Source: Nemertoderma westbladi (lineage: Eukaryota; Xenacoelomorpha; Nemertodermatida; Nemertodermatidae). From it: a stretch of DNA of 64,000 nucleotides. The notes beneath the pieces were generated by a model. It was not told where the DNA came from and made no database searches. It saw only the letters and a list, made by a program, of their open reading frames with translations. A program made the translations under genes and the position numbers. Each line of letters opens with the position of its first letter. Position 1 is the stretch's first letter. Location: the NCBI GenBank assembly GCA_032718475.1, contig JAUCBJ010000697.1, positions 1 to 64,000 on the forward strand, read 5' to 3'. Below are positions 1 to 11,561 of this stretch, in pieces.

Positions 1-198
1 ACAGCCGCAAACGCATAGCCAACAAATTTATCAAAAGTTTACATACATGTTGTGTTCATGACGAGATGAGTGAAAATTGATCGCGTAATATAAACTAAAA
101 AATTGAGAGTCGGGCCTGGCTCTTCTCCACTTTCTTACCCAATGGATATGTTGTTGTAATAATCTAATATTGGGGCGGCTTTCTCTCGGTAGCGATCA

Positions 199-2516
199 TT
201 ACACAATTGGAGACTCCTTTTGAATATAAATGATCAAAGTGCCCATGTGCGCCATTTTTAGTAGATAGAATAACCCCCAGGTATGGAAAGTATTCTGGAA
301 TTTAATTGACTGGCCGTTGTATTCTAGAACATCATTACCTGATAATCTACCTCCCTTGCGGAACTTTACAGCTTTGGTTTGATCGAGATTTACCTGGAGC
401 CCATTCGTTTTACAATAATCTGCCAATTAATTTAAGCTGATTTGTACGTCTGCGATTGTGTCACCAACAATAACAAGGTCATCAGCATACATAATAACCC
501 ACATAGAAGCGATTACAATGCATGCAGGATGGTCCGCAATGAAAAGACTGAATAATAATGGGGAAAGTTTATCACCCTGCACTACGCCAATTGTTTGTGC
601 GATCGGTTCCAATATGTGAATTCCAACGCAGATACACACAAAGTTTATAGATATCAAGGCCCATATTGCTGTGATGAAGTTCCGACTAATTCTAAGATTC
701 GATTATTTCATGCATAGGATCTCGCGATTTATTGAATCGAAACATTTTCGGAAGTCTACAAAAACGCAATAAACGTGTCCGCCTGTTGGTTGAATTGCGA
801 TGCTTATCCCGTCGTACAGACATCTAACAGCGTCTATCGTGGATCGCGCCTTCCTGACTTCTCTTCCTTCCTTCCTGGAAGTATGCCGTTGCGTTCTGCC
901 CAGCTGTAGAGTCTCATTGCTAAGATAGACATGTATGTTTTTAGCATACACGAAAGTAGCGCTATCCCTCGGTAGCAGTCGGGGGAAGACTTACTCCCTT
1001 TCCCTTTGTATAATGGTATTAAATATGATTTTAGCCATGTAATCGGACACGTAGCTGTCGCAAAGCACACACTGAATATAGTCAATAAGTAGGGGAGTAG
1101 ATGACCGAAACCTAGTTTTAAAGATTCCCCAGTGACACCGTCTGGGCCGGCCGCTTTCCGTTGTTTCTGTTTGTGTACCGCTTCTGTTACCTCTGTAGGG
1201 TCAATCGGTTTATCAAGATCGTCGACCGGTTGTTCTGGAATAGTTGGCAACTGTGGGCGAGTATCCGCTGTGAGTAGTTTCTTTAAATGCGATGTCCAAG
1301 CTTCTTCTGGGACCTGTTGTGCTACGGGTTTCGTTGCAGATTGTCTACCTTTCAATATATTCCAGAATGCTGACGATTCTTCCTCACTGCGTTCAATTCG
1401 TTGCATTTCCTTGCGACTCTCATACAATTTCTTCTTGCGTAATAACATAAGTTTATAGTCCTGTTTGCTGCTATTGTACAATTCTCTTGATTCAATTGTG
1501 GAACTGCAACGAATTGTTTTGAGTTTATCTGCGAGATCCGATCTGGCGAGGTAACACTTTCGGTCGAACCATGGTTTCACACTCCTCGTTTTGGGTTTTG
1601 TTGCAGCTTCAGTGATAGCAGTGTTTATATAACTAGATGCCGAATCAATGTTCTCACTGAGGGCCGTTTGGAAATTATCAGGATTTAAAAGAGAGCCAAG
1701 TTTATCTGTGTCTAAATGTCTAACCGCTGGGGTTCTTTGGTGGCGTTCGGAAATATCATTATTAATTTCAAGTTGTAATTCAATACGCTGATGTTTTGTG
1801 TTAATCGTTGGTTTTACATTCAGTGTAACTGAGTCTATTAGTGTTTCATCTAGGAATACGAGATCGATAACACTACTTCCATTCCAACTGTAGTAAGTCG
1901 GAACATCTGCATCGTTTAAGCTATGTAACCCAGCCAATAGGAGACAATCGCACACTAAACTTCCACGGTCACCAGTATCGAGGCGGCAGTTGAAGTCTCC
2001 AATAATGACCATAGGAGAATTCGTTGCTGATCTGATTGTGTTTATTGTATTAACTAACTCTAGTAATATATCAGTTACTTCGGTATTTGGTTTGAAATAA
2101 CTGCACAAGAACACAAAATTCGCGAAATGTATTGCCAGAACCGATTCGCTTTTGTATAGAACCTTATGAGGAACTCCAATTCTTGTATTAATCCCCACCG
2201 TTATTCCACCAAAAGGTCGTCCATGGTCTCCTTTATTGCAGGGATGATTTATGCAAGAGAATCCTGGAATTGTTAGATCGCTATCGAGAGTTTCGGTTAA
2301 TAACAGGATATCCGATAATGCAAACGTATTATCTATTGTTGTATCCATTGTTGTCTTGGCCCCTTCAACATTCCAGCCAATCACCGATAGGGTGTTTGAG
2401 TTCGCTTTATGATCTACTATGTTAACAACCGGGAATGGCAATTCATTTAATAATTGCGAGTTTTGGAGAGTTTGGAAGCGCGAACAGTGTTTCTTATGTT
2501 TATTTAAACTGGCCAA
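199..2516 (-). pseudogene. LINE ORF2: endonuclease-reverse transcriptase, frameshifted
   Basis: The first 560-codon stretch (2516-834) holds an exonuclease-endonuclease-phosphatase endonuclease: IGWNVEG near the start, LLTETLDSD, then VIIGDFNCRLD. It then enters the RT at KAAGPDGVTGESLK and YRGIALLSCMLK. Near 870 the frame is lost in a GGAAGGAAGG-like purine stretch, exactly where the conserved GFR.GRSTIDA block should be. The rest follows in other frames: RSTIDAVRCLYDG and VDFRKCFDSINRE (951-703), GVVQGDKLSPLLF and catalytic MYADDLVIV (657-427), then LADYCKTNGLQVN (426-199) after an in-frame TAA. The catalytic residues are legible but at least three disruptions make this a pseudogene. Confidence 0.88.
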
Positions 2517-2794
2517 ATAACGATACGGTTTTGTGCATCCCGAACATAGAATGGTTAGTTTATTATTATCAGTCCCCAGTCACTAGCGACTGGGATTCGC
2601 AGGACCAGCACCGTGGCTCCATCATCATCCCGCGCACCGTCAGTCTGGTTTCCGTCGGCCTGGACTCCGTTGGTCCGGACTTCGTCAGTCCGGACGCCGA
2701 CAACCCGGACTCCGTCGGTCCGCGGTTCGTCGGTCGTGGGAACCATCGATGTAAACCCAGAGATTTGTGCTCATTATCATTTAGCTTGTAATTC

Positions 2795-3430
2795 CTAATG
2801 TGGATGCCGGATTCCCATAGAACTGGATCCATCAGGATTCACCTGATTGCATATCAGATGGAAACTCCTAAAGGATGAATCCTGTCGCATTGCGATGGGT
2901 ATGACAGACTCAAACTGGCGGTTTTCACTCCTGAGAAAGTCCTCGATTTCCTCACCAGTTACACCCGGGTCCAGGCGCCCAATATGGATATGAGCTTTGT
3001 GGACCCTTGGCGCGTCCGTCTCAGCGCGTCGGGGTTGAGCAACATGCAAAGGACCGCCGACTCGGTTGAAATGGATGGGCGGTTGTCTGGCCTGAGTGGG
3101 AATCTCTTCTCTCGGCGATACAGCAATGTGTGTCCTCGCTTGTTGTGGTTGTGTAGTACCGGTAGCAGCACCCGCACCAGTACCACATCTCTGATGGATT
3201 AGGTTTTGACGCTGAGGATGTACAAATCTGGTTCGCACCCGTTTTTGTATTTCGGTGGCCGTCATGGTCGGCGTTGGGATTAGAAGGTGTTCCGCCGCTC
3301 GTTTCAATAGTTCATCCTTCGCTGCTATGGACTCTTCCCGAGCATTTTACAGCTTGTCTAGAGAAATCATATACATTGATGTCAATAGTATTAACCAATC
3401 GGTGGTTGTTTTTCTTCGTCGTTTGTGGTC
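2795..3430 (-). pseudogene. LINE ORF1-like protein remnant
   Basis: A 170-codon open stretch runs from 3307 to 2795. The same frame continues upstream to about 3430, interrupted by a stop. The readable part is basic and Gln/Pro-rich and ends in a segment (KAHIHIGRLDPGV then TGEEIEDFLRS) that looks like the RRM-like or esterase-free nucleic-acid-binding part of many LINE ORF1 proteins. It lies just upstream of the endonuclease-RT ORF on the same strand, as expected for ORF1. Between the two, at about 2630-2745, a degenerate array of GTCCGGAC-like short repeats encodes Thr/Asp/Val repeats and may be an ORF1 linker. Assignment rests on position and the RRM-like segment. Confidence 0.55.
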
Positions 3431-3450
3431 GACTTCTTATGTTTAACTGA

Positions 3451-4339
3451 GCGCACCATATTAATTGCTGTAAGCGGATTCAATTTCACTTCATTACCCA
3501 CCAGAAAATGGGACCAGTGGCGTTTTAGCAATATGTTGGGGATACGAGATTACCAATATTAATCTCGTCTCATCACCAACATTGGGGGGGGGGGGGGGGG
3601 GGGGGGACATAAGCCCCAAAGCCACAGAGAAAGGTGAGAGGTCAAACCACCTCGGAGGGAATACAGCTAGTAGAGGCTAGCAGCGGAGGGGAGTGCCAAA
3701 GTGACAATTAGTATATTAGCCAATAGTGGGGAGGGAAGCACGTGGTAAGGGACAGGAAAGCATCCATTGGGTAGAGGGCCAAAGTACAGTAGGAGGTGAA
3801 ACCAATATTCAATGTGTGATTAATCATATATTATCTTACATTACTGGTTTACTGGTCAGTTGAGTTATTCAGTCAGTGCAGACCAGTCATAGTTAATGAC
3901 CGCCACCGGTATACCAGTAACAATTAACTTGTATTTTCTGCTATATTCATTTGCCAGTATCAACGTGTTATCATCGCCCATGTTAATCAATAACGAGAAA
4001 CAACCCAAACTCTTATTGTTTACCCCAACGGCCTTCGGCCAAAGTGAGTGACACGCTTGCCCAGCAGAATGGTGATGAGTACATTTCTAACCCGGTCGGG
4101 ATCTCCGATCACGTCACAATTGCCTCTGGCTGGATCCGTATGAATTCCTCGGCCATTTCGTGGTGTTGAATGTCGGTATAAATAGTAAATATCAATTTAA
4201 AATGGCGTAATATATAATATCAGTAATCCGGAGTTAATGTTGCAGTATAGCACATTCTGACAGTAGTATATTAAAGATGGGAACACATGTGTAATTATAT
4301 ATTTAGAGTAAGAGAGTAAGCAGAGTAAGCTGTTATGAA
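3451..4339. other. No gene seen; AT-rich spacer
   Basis: No convincing ORF on either strand. It contains the 23-nt poly(G) run, short TACCAGTA/TTACTGGT-like repeats near 3840-3950, and otherwise unremarkable sequence between the LINE and the Pao remnant. Confidence 0.6.
3584..3606 (+). repeat. Poly(G) run, 23 nt
   Basis: Uninterrupted G tract. One of eight poly(G)/poly(C) runs of 16-23 nt in the window. Confidence 0.95.
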
Positions 4340-4800
4340 CCACCCTTTACTAACACTGGTGTGGATTTATTTGGCCCTATTGAAGTGTATCGCGCTCGAA
4401 CTATAGTCAAGCGATGGTGCGTTATATTTGTTTGTATGACTTGTAGAGAGATTCATCTAGACATAGTAAATGATTTATCTACTAATAGTTTCATACTCAG
4501 CCTACGCTGACAAATCACTCACTTTGGGACTAGTAACCCAATGCGATCAGATAAACGAGATAAAGGCTTACGTCAATGATTGGAACCAGCGACAGGTAGA
4601 TGATCAACTGAGAGTGGCAGCTTCCAGCTGGACTTTCAATGCCGCTGATGCTCCATGGTGGGGAGGAAGTTGGGAGAGACTTATACGCAGCATCAAGACC
4701 GTGTTTCACTTTGTAGTGCCGTGCCGCGCGTACCTTACTAATGAACTCCTACAAACTCTCATGGAGGAAATCGCCGTGGATTATAATCGTTTTATTTAAT
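4340..4800 (+). pseudogene. BEL/Pao retrotransposon integrase remnant
   Basis: From 4340 one frame reads PPFTNTGVDLFGPIEVYRAR and then CVIFVCMTCREIHLDIVNDL, the signature start of the integrase core of BEL/Pao retrotransposons. After a frame change the segment WTFNAADAPWWGGSWERLIR follows, another Pao integrase hallmark (the usual form has FN-P-AP-WGG-WERL-RS-K), ending near 4800. Only about 150 codons of integrase survive, with at least one frameshift and no flanking RT or DUF5641 region. It shares the plus strand with the unidentified ORFs that follow at 5.7-9.9 kb, which might belong to the same dead element, but nothing proves this. Confidence 0.8.
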
Positions 4801-5722
4801 TATAATCATTGGAATAACCTTGTAAATAATATTAGTTAAATTTATTAGTCTATAATATATTTAGATAACGACAGGAAATAAATTCTTTTTATCCCTTCCT
4901 TACTGTCCGTATATTATTCTAAATGCATGATTACACTAAGATGCCGTACTTGTTAAAGTACAATACCATCCCTACTGTACTTTAGGTATTATTGGTAAAC
5001 ATAGAGTATTAGGAATGCAAAGTTCAGATCCTTGTGTCTCGGCTAAACTAAGAAATTGTGTGAGAGATTATAATCAGTGTGAGAGAATCCCCTGTATGTA
5101 TTGAATAGATGCAAAATTAATAAACACCACATAAGGGAGTAATAATAATCTTAAAGCCACTATTAAATAGCATTCCAGATCTGTATGAATGAGGAATACT
5201 CTAATCTCTATTACTAGCTTTGAATAATATCACCTTAGCAACGCCCACACTAGAATTAGAATATAGTTAGAGAACAATAGAAAGCCTGCCACATTAAATA
5301 GAATGCAAGGTGTATAGTATCTAAGGATACACAACAGCAACAGTGACATTCTGGAAAGCATTTGAATAATGGACAAATGGCCCCAAATTGTGCGAATTGT
5401 GGTATGAATGTGGAATTTGTGCATTTATAGGTGAATGTTACTACTCAAATGTGTTTACAGTAGCGAACCGCAATTGTGAAAGTACTCCCATAGCTGCGTC
5501 CAGTGTCTCAAGCATATTGGAGCCCTTGGGACGGACAGTGGAGTGACTCGCGCTGATTATCATTGTTGTTTTGTAGCTACTCCGTTGGCGTAAACATAGT
5601 GACAGCGGTACATCAGCACTGAGGATCTCAGGCTGTCCGGGGGCCGGTCGGGGGAAACCTCGAAGGCAGCGACGCTCGCTAGCCTTACCTCAGAAACTAT
5701 AAACTCTATAAACTCCCCTACA
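4801..5722. other. No gene seen; AT-rich, then GC-richer leader
   Basis: 4801-5450 is AT-rich with no supported ORF. From about 5560 composition shifts towards GC, leading into the ORF at 5723. No LTR or promoter could be defined. Confidence 0.5.
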
Positions 5723-7227
5723 ATGACTGAATTGATAAAGGAAGACCTTGGTATTAAGGAGAGATATATGCAACCTCTACAAGCGTTTCTCTATAGTTTG
5801 TTGAGCGTTGACGCTAGTCAATCTAGGACTGCGGATGATGGACGTTACATCAAACCACTGATGACCGAGGAACAACTTAAACAAGAACTCGATTTTCGAA
5901 AATTCACCTCGCGCTATACGCATCGCGATGGTATGTATATGGATTTCTTAACTACTGGTCATCCTATCGACCTACACGATACTGATGCCTTGGATACGGA
6001 GACGGAGATGGTTTTATTTAAGTTTCACGCACAACAGAGTCGAAACGACAAACTACACATCGAGCATGAAAGTTCTATTCGAAATAGGCTAGAAAGAGAA
6101 GATGTGGAAGAACCAGATAAACGTACAAACTTTTATGAATATCTGGAGTTCCTGCGAGAGACTTATCTCAATATCGCTAGCCAACAGAACTTGGAAACTC
6201 GATATCCTCAGGGTATATATCCCGACCCCATGATCGAACTCAAACGATTATATTTCACGATGATGTACCTTACAGCGAATCGACCGCTACCTGTTGTATC
6301 AGACAGCTTCGAACAGATGGAAGAATACTGTAAGACGGGAGAAAGGTCACCAGTGTTTCATCTACAAGATATGCGTCTTTGGTATTATTGTGATGAATGC
6401 CCTAGACCCAATCAACAAACGGAATGCCATAAGCACCCGCAGAGACGTTGCGCTAAACATAGTTTCACGCGCTATACTTACGGGAGTTTTGAGCAAAACC
6501 TATTCGATGTGCCACCCACACTTGCTCGACTCAAACTTTCCTTGAGTAAACCCATGATCAGAGTTTCGGAATACTCAGTCAGACCTCCCCATCCCTTAGT
6601 GCGACCACAAACTCACGATCCTAAAAGTATAACCGACCCTCCTGAGTTATACTCTCTGTTCAAAGATCTAGTTCTACCCGAACAGTTAATCGGTGGCATT
6701 TCAGCTGTTGGTCCTATGAATATCCGTCCAACCTACCTAGCTGGATTAGGACGAGGACACTTTATCTCCCCGTTCAACCCCTATAATCAGCCCGGTTTAG
6801 TGCCTAACCAACCCGTTACCCGAAGCGTAGTAAAGAACGCGTAGTAAAGAATGCACTTGAAGCGATTCGCCAAAAGGTCGGAAAGGGAACTTATGACATT
6901 TTAGACAAACGCAAGTTGCATCAACAGGTACAGGCTGTGAAGGAATTGTCATTACCGCAATTCAATCGAGAGATTGAAGAGTTAGAGAGAGACATTGAAC
7001 TCAGACATACATATTCGTTACAAGAGTTCTTGAGTGATCGGTTTCGTAGACAAGAAGAGAGGAATCAACTAGAGGAAAAGCATATCTTAACGCAAAAGGT
7101 CTATAATGTAAATAGTTTTCCCCGGAGCACGGGTGCTCGCGGGCAGTCTCCTTTGGGAGGCTGTAACTTCCTCTTACCTTATCCTCTTCCTGCAATCATT
7201 GTGATCAGTGTTACAATAAAAGCGTAG
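5723..7227 (+). pseudogene. Unidentified intronless ORF, broken by a 14-bp tandem duplication
   Basis: A 373-codon ORF starts at ATG 5723 and stops at 6844. The end is a tandem repeat of GCGTAGTAAAGAAC followed by GCGTAGTAAAGAAT; this 14-bp duplication shifts the frame, and the next frame continues openly to 7227 with an acidic/basic coiled-coil-like region (LPQFNREIEELERDIELRH). The protein is hydrophilic with no signal peptide or membrane segment. A Cys/His cluster near residues 226-248 (CDECPRPNQQTEC, then CAKH) could bind zinc. No family was recognised. No introns, a downstream Pao integrase neighbour and similar broken ORFs after it suggest a mobile-element or viral-type gene rather than a host gene. 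Confidence 0.5.
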
Positions 7228-7734
7228 GATTGAGTAATGACGCGAAAGGAAACACATCCATTGTGGTATCTTATGGATACTACTCATTCATATCCTTCCT
7301 CCGTTCTACCCTCCTCTCCCTCTACCCAACGCAATCGAGGATACGAAGCGTTGACAGAGAAACCACCTTCCAACGGTATCTTAAATGAATAAATTTTATA
7401 ATTTATAAATTTAATAAATACCATTATATTATAACCTCTTCCTCTCCCATCTTCTCTACCCAGCGCACTTGGAGCTTCTGTGGAGAATATCGACCAATCA
7501 TAGCTGTATCGTGGTGCTAACGTACCATCTCTTATGAATCCTCCCCATCCCCTTACTGTTTATCTGGATGCTTATATTGGTGTCCATATACCCTGTCCAT
7601 GTATCACCTTGTTGATATTTATAATATCAGCCTCTTTCTCTCTTTACATTGATTGGATAATCAACTAACAACCAACTTCCTCCTGGTCGCGGCCATTGAC
7701 ACAAGGACTGAAAGGATGGAAGAAACTTCGGTGA
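7228..7734. other. Spacer with one 51-codon ORF of doubtful status
   Basis: An ATG at 7237 opens a 51-codon reading frame ending at 7392 with no recognised motif. The rest is T/C-rich or AT-rich with nothing supported. Confidence 0.3.
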
Positions 7735-8188
7735 ACAACTGGTACCATTGCGCGTCATAAATCTGGTTGTTCATACCCCTTAATCTTGGGAACCAAACTT
7801 GCGAAATTAGATGAACATAACAAATTCATCCGATTTGAATGTTTCAGGCGCTTTCTGACTCCGTTTCAGAACATTGATAGTCAGTTTAAAGACCGCGCGC
7901 TGACCAAACTCAAGCTGCGAGATTCCGCCGCTGAGAAATTAGATAGTGCCGGATTTGGCTACTGTCCTAACAAGACCTAAAATCCTTTCGGGATATTCAG
8001 TTATGGAGATACAAACTATAAAACCCACCACAAGAATGACTACACCCGTAGAAATTCTGCCAACTGACGAGGAACCTATTTGTATGGAGGCGGATGAAAT
8101 TCAACCCACCATCCCTCGTAGTAGTGATGATGATCACACGCTGGAGTGGTATCAAGGCCCACAACGTCTCACTGCCTATGATTACTGA
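7735..8188 (+). pseudogene. Unidentified ORF remnant, two overlapping frames
   Basis: One frame is open from 7735 to 7980 (contains KLAKLDEHNKFIRFECFRRF and a basic helix-like stretch). The second frame, open from about 7946 to 8188, is acidic (DEEPICMEADEIQPTIPRSS). Together they look like one reading frame with a single frameshift near 7960. There is no database-level signature. The location between other broken intronless plus-strand ORFs suggests a dead mobile-element gene. Confidence 0.35.
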
Positions 8189-8499
8189 CACACCAGTTAT
8201 GTATCTAGGAAATGCTGCCATTTATGCGCTTCTCATGATCACCATACTCCTTTGACCTCCGATGAACTTTGTTCCTACTTCAAAGAACAACCTCCAATGG
8301 AGATATATGGTGCTTATTGTCTGGCGAGTCAATAATCAACATATCTACGCAGTGTGTCCACAGTTCATGTTGGATTATTTCACTGTTAAGTAGATATCTA
8401 CAGTACCACGTAAAAACTTTCTAAATCCGACGTATTTTGCCTTGATTTGTAGTAGTTGTAATATGCCTACTTCCTATAATAGATATAAGTTCACTGGTG

Positions 8500-8640
8500 A
8501 TTCTATTGGCGCAGTGGTGAGATAGGTTAAGGCGTTGGTTACATTCTAGGTAGGTCAGGGGTTCGAATCTGGGTCGGGAAATTCATATTTTTGGCTGTTA
8601 AATTGTCGGTTTGATTCAATTAGATAAGCCAATGAGGTGT
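8500..8640 (+). mobile_element. tRNA-derived SINE-like element (head)
   Basis: An RNA polymerase III type-2 promoter is legible: A-box-like TGGCGCAGTGG at 8507-8517 and B box GGTTCGAATCT at 8560-8570. GGTTAAGGCGTTGG between them resembles the D-arm of tRNA-Leu or tRNA-Ser. It is too diverged to be a working tRNA, so a SINE head is the best reading. The tail GGGAAATTCAT after the B box resembles GGCGAATTCAT after the tRNA-like sequence at 15.6 kb. The 3' limit is not determined. Confidence 0.5.
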
Positions 8641-8648
8641 GCATGAAT

Positions 8649-9943
8649 GAAGCAATGAAGCCGCAACGCGTGGCGACGGTAGAACCGAAGACTTCCTTAC
8701 CGTCCCGCAGACCAGATCGCGGGAACCGGACATGGTAAGTTTGGCTGGAAGCCAAGATAACATTATTAGGAGTATAGGAGGACACATGGCCCAGATTACT
8801 CGAAATTTCGGAGAAGGTTTTCGCATTTTGCGCGAATTAACCGCCCCAATGTCGAGATACGAGTTCTACACCTTACAGGTAAGGATAGAAAGTAGGGTAC
8901 ATGCCTCCGTAGATAAACTTAAAGGTTTACACGAACTTGCAGAGTTGCGTGGCGACAACTTTACTCAAGTAAAGATAATCGATAAATTGGTAAGTGCGAG
9001 GGAAAGCCTCATTCAGTTTAAGTCAGTTGTAGGATCGACTCAACAAGAGCAACTCGATCAACTGATGGGTGAGTCTGCTTCCGACGCGTTGTTGCAACCT
9101 GAAGAGGAAGATAATGAAGAGGACTATACTGCCTGGACGGAAGGTTAGAGACACTCACCAATTTTCTTCGTAGATGCGGTGTACCGATCGAAGAACTGGA
9201 AGTCAAACCAAGAGGGACGACGGAAGTTCTATCTAAGGAAGGCTTGCCTACCCTATTCCACAACTGGATAGATCATTCGCTAGCATACGGAGCAACATTA
9301 GTGGACAGCGTCGGCAACTACTCGGCGGCGGCATGAGGTCGCACCCCAGCAACGAGACTTCGTAGGAGAAGCGCGGATGCGGATCGCACAAATTAATGCC
9401 GAAGGAGAGAGACGAATGGCTAAATTCCAAGCAGAGTGTGAGTCGATTCGCAATAGTTACGATAACAGGTTTGTTATGTCGGAATCAATTTCGCAACCAC
9501 AAGCGACGTCATCGCCGATTTTGGCAGGTAAGGTAAGTAGTCCACCTACAGTAAGCCATAGTTTACTTGTAGGAAGGGATGAACCCGTGTTTATGACAGT
9601 CAAACAGGTAAGTAAGCCGTTATCAGTTAAACCTGTAACGTGCTGCGCGAACCCAGTCATTTACAGACCAACTATGATTAAACCTGACTGCTTTACTCGA
9701 CCTTTGACACATTGCGTAATGACACATATAACTTCGCGGAAGGCTTGCGAGCCTACCGAACGACAACGGACTAACTTTGAGTTAGAACGGAACTTATCGA
9801 GACCTACGACTTCGTGGAAGGCTTGCGAGCCTACCGAACGACGAAGAACCGGGGATGCCGAACAAAAGCGACGACCGACGAAATTTACACGCCGGACGCG
9901 AACCCGCCAACCACCTTATCCGGATGACAGCGATAGCCAATAA
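8649..9943 (+). pseudogene. Unidentified Gag-like ORF, two frameshifts
   Basis: The frame is open from 8649 to 9148, switches to another frame over about 9148-9336 (LTNFLRRCGVPIEELEVKPR), then returns to the first frame to 9943. If one gene, it is about 430 codons: N-terminal helical (MAQITRNFGEGFRILREL), then acidic, then coiled (INAEGERRMAKFQAECESIR), then a basic Arg/Thr-rich end. Near the end, an about 31-bp segment containing GGAAGGCTTGCGAGCCTACC occurs twice (about 9735 and 9813), repeating KACEPTER. The helical-coil-basic order recalls the N-terminal half of BEL/Pao Gag at 43.2 kb, but no DUF1759 domain or zinc knuckle is seen. Low-confidence family guess; clearly broken. Confidence 0.45.
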
Positions 9944-10449
9944 CTTGTCTGATTGGAGTGTTGCAATATTACCTGATCTGTAAACACTAATAACGCGGCA
10001 GGGAGAGCTACCTACCAAGTCAACGGCCATAACTCGAGTCTGATGATACTGAAAGCTGGCACTTTGACTTTGAGAACCGCGGTCGTTCCAGAATACTCTA
10101 TATCCTTTAATAATAATAATAATAATGGAAAAATGTAGAACATACTGCAGAAATGCAAAAACTAAGTAAGTTGTAACCACCCCCCCCCCCCCCCCCCCCC
10201 CCATTTGCCCATTGCCAATACCAATTACTTTTTAAGCAATCTGTTGGATTGGAAGCAAGCTTATTTAATCCATCAGATGCTAATGAGTTTCAAAATTTGT
10301 TGGTTTGAATTTAATAATGTGCAAAATAAAACAAGAAATTATAATTTGATCTCAAATAGTTTTGATAAATAGTTTTGATAATTTTGATAAGTGCACTCAA
10401 CTAAATAAATCTTGAAAAATGATTCATAATGTGATTTACCAATACAAGG
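9944..10449. other. AT-rich spacer with poly(C) run
   Basis: No gene seen. Contains a (TAA)n microsatellite near 10110 and a 23-nt poly(C) run at 10180-10202. Confidence 0.6.
10180..10202 (+). repeat. Poly(C) run, 23 nt
   Basis: Uninterrupted C tract, same length as the poly(G) runs at 3584 and 14265. Confidence 0.95.
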
Positions 10450-10650
10450 TTAAGTTTGTGTTTGTTGTTGCGAAAATAAGATATATTCTTTAAGTTTTAA
10501 TTTAAATTTAGCAAGTATCGGGATTTTTCTAATTTCTGAGGGTAGTTCATTCCAATATAGTGGAGGTTGATATGTTATAGAACTCTGGCCAAAATTTGTT
10601 TTGAAAAGTGGCAGTTTTCTCTTTTAATAAATTATATGAGCCATTGCAGC
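10450..10650 (-). pseudogene. LINE RT C-terminal fragment (CR1/L2-like), minus strand
   Basis: Read on the minus strand, one frame gives LPLFKTNFGQSSITYQPPLY, then WNELPSEIRKIPILAKFKLK, ending at a TAA (10450-10452). This is the characteristic C-terminal tail of CR1/L2/Jockey-group LINE proteins (WN-LP--I---------FK--L). It is abutted head-on at about 10680 by the 3' end of an RTE-like LINE on the other strand, so the two probably inserted next to or into each other. Confidence 0.65.
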
Positions 10651-10680
10651 TAACCATCTTGTCAGGGATTGTGTCAGTGA

Positions 10681-11002
10681 GCCAAGATTCGGTAATTCCA
10701 AGAATGCCGTAAACTGTTCGTTTGTTCGCCTCCGCTTTGCAGGACATTGCTTTCGCCGTGAGGACCAGCCAGTGCATAATCTTGTACTTTGGCAGCCTCA
10801 TGGAGTGAATAAGCATGGTGGACAGCCCATGACTTTCTTGAGACGCATCTTAAAGGACACTGGCCTTGAAGATGCGGATGATCTAGCAAATGTCATGGGT
10901 GATAGGGAGTTGTGGCGGTGCAATTTTGTCGATAATCCGGCACAGCATTCTTAAAAATGCAGCTGCAATGCAGCATGCCGATCCTAGTAGTAGTAGTAGT
11001 AG
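10681..11002 (+). mobile_element. 5'-truncated RTE-like LINE, 3' end with (TAG)n
   Basis: Plus-strand translation from about 10730 reads VRLRFAGHCFRRED, LVLWQPHGVNKHGGQP and DRELWRCNFVDNPAQHS, then stops. This matches in pattern the C-terminus of the nearly intact element at 48.1 kb (GHCWRS, LLLWQPTHGKRSRGRP). The tail ATGCCGATCCTAGTAGTAG ends in about six TAG units (to 11002). The same 3' end, in a younger copy, is inserted in the satellite at 31.4 kb. Frameshifts occur at the upstream edge. Confidence 0.8.
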
Positions 11003-11561
11003 CTCGTTTGTACGAAAAGATCCAGATCGGTAAGTTTATTACTAACAGATTGTGCATTAATGAAGCAACATTCTATGAAGGGATCATTTTGTTGTTCTTC
11101 TCCGTTTACGCGTTTTCCGAATGAGGTTTCGTGGAGGTATTACCAACCGAACCATTATCCGTATTATCCTGCCGTCCATTAATTTACCGATTTACACACG
11201 ATTTACATAAAACAATGTAAAATGAATTACCGGAAGTGATTTATTTATATTATTCAGTATTGTGCAGTACTGCAGTATGTATTTTTATATGGGAAAAAAT
11301 TCAATCCATCAATCAAAAAAAGCTTTAATAAGAAAACCCCGACCTCAACCTCAGATAGCCTGTAGCCATAGCCGATAGCCTAGGGCTGTACTGCTGTAGC
11401 GCGTATTCATTTACGATTTCATCGATTTATGCTTAAAGCCTACCAGCAGACCGGTACCAGTAATAACATTTCTGAGATTTACATGCATATTAGGCCTACT
11501 GCTGTATTGTATTAGGCCTACTGCTGTACTGTATTAGGCCTACTATATTTGTATTAAAGAA
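11003..11561. other. Upstream region of ceramide synthase gene
   Basis: No ORF. At about 11490-11548 a 22-bp unit containing TAGGCCTACTGCTGTA occurs about 2.5 times directly before the ceramide synthase start. No TATA box was recognised. This stretch should contain the promoter and 5' UTR. Confidence 0.45.

Larger units (their letters stand above)
1..3450 (-). mobile_element. Decayed APE-type non-LTR retrotransposon (LINE), minus strand
   Basis: The minus strand carries, in transcript order, an ORF1-like stretch (about 3430 to 2795), an endonuclease-reverse transcriptase ORF starting at 2516, and RT pieces in shifted frames down to about 199. Order and motifs are those of a two-ORF LINE with an apurinic-type endonuclease. 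Several frameshifts and in-frame stops break it, so it is inactive. The 3' end lies beyond base 1 or in the unreadable first 200 bases. The RT resembles the I/R1/CR1 supergroup, but the clade was not established. No target-site duplication could be defined because the 3' end is missing. Confidence 0.88.

Noticed and set aside
10547-10816. Minus-strand ORF with ITESWLTDTIPD resembling a LINE endonuclease
   Set aside because: It crosses the boundary of two oppositely oriented LINE ends; the upper part is antisense to the RTE-like C-terminus, so the resemblance is not reliable.
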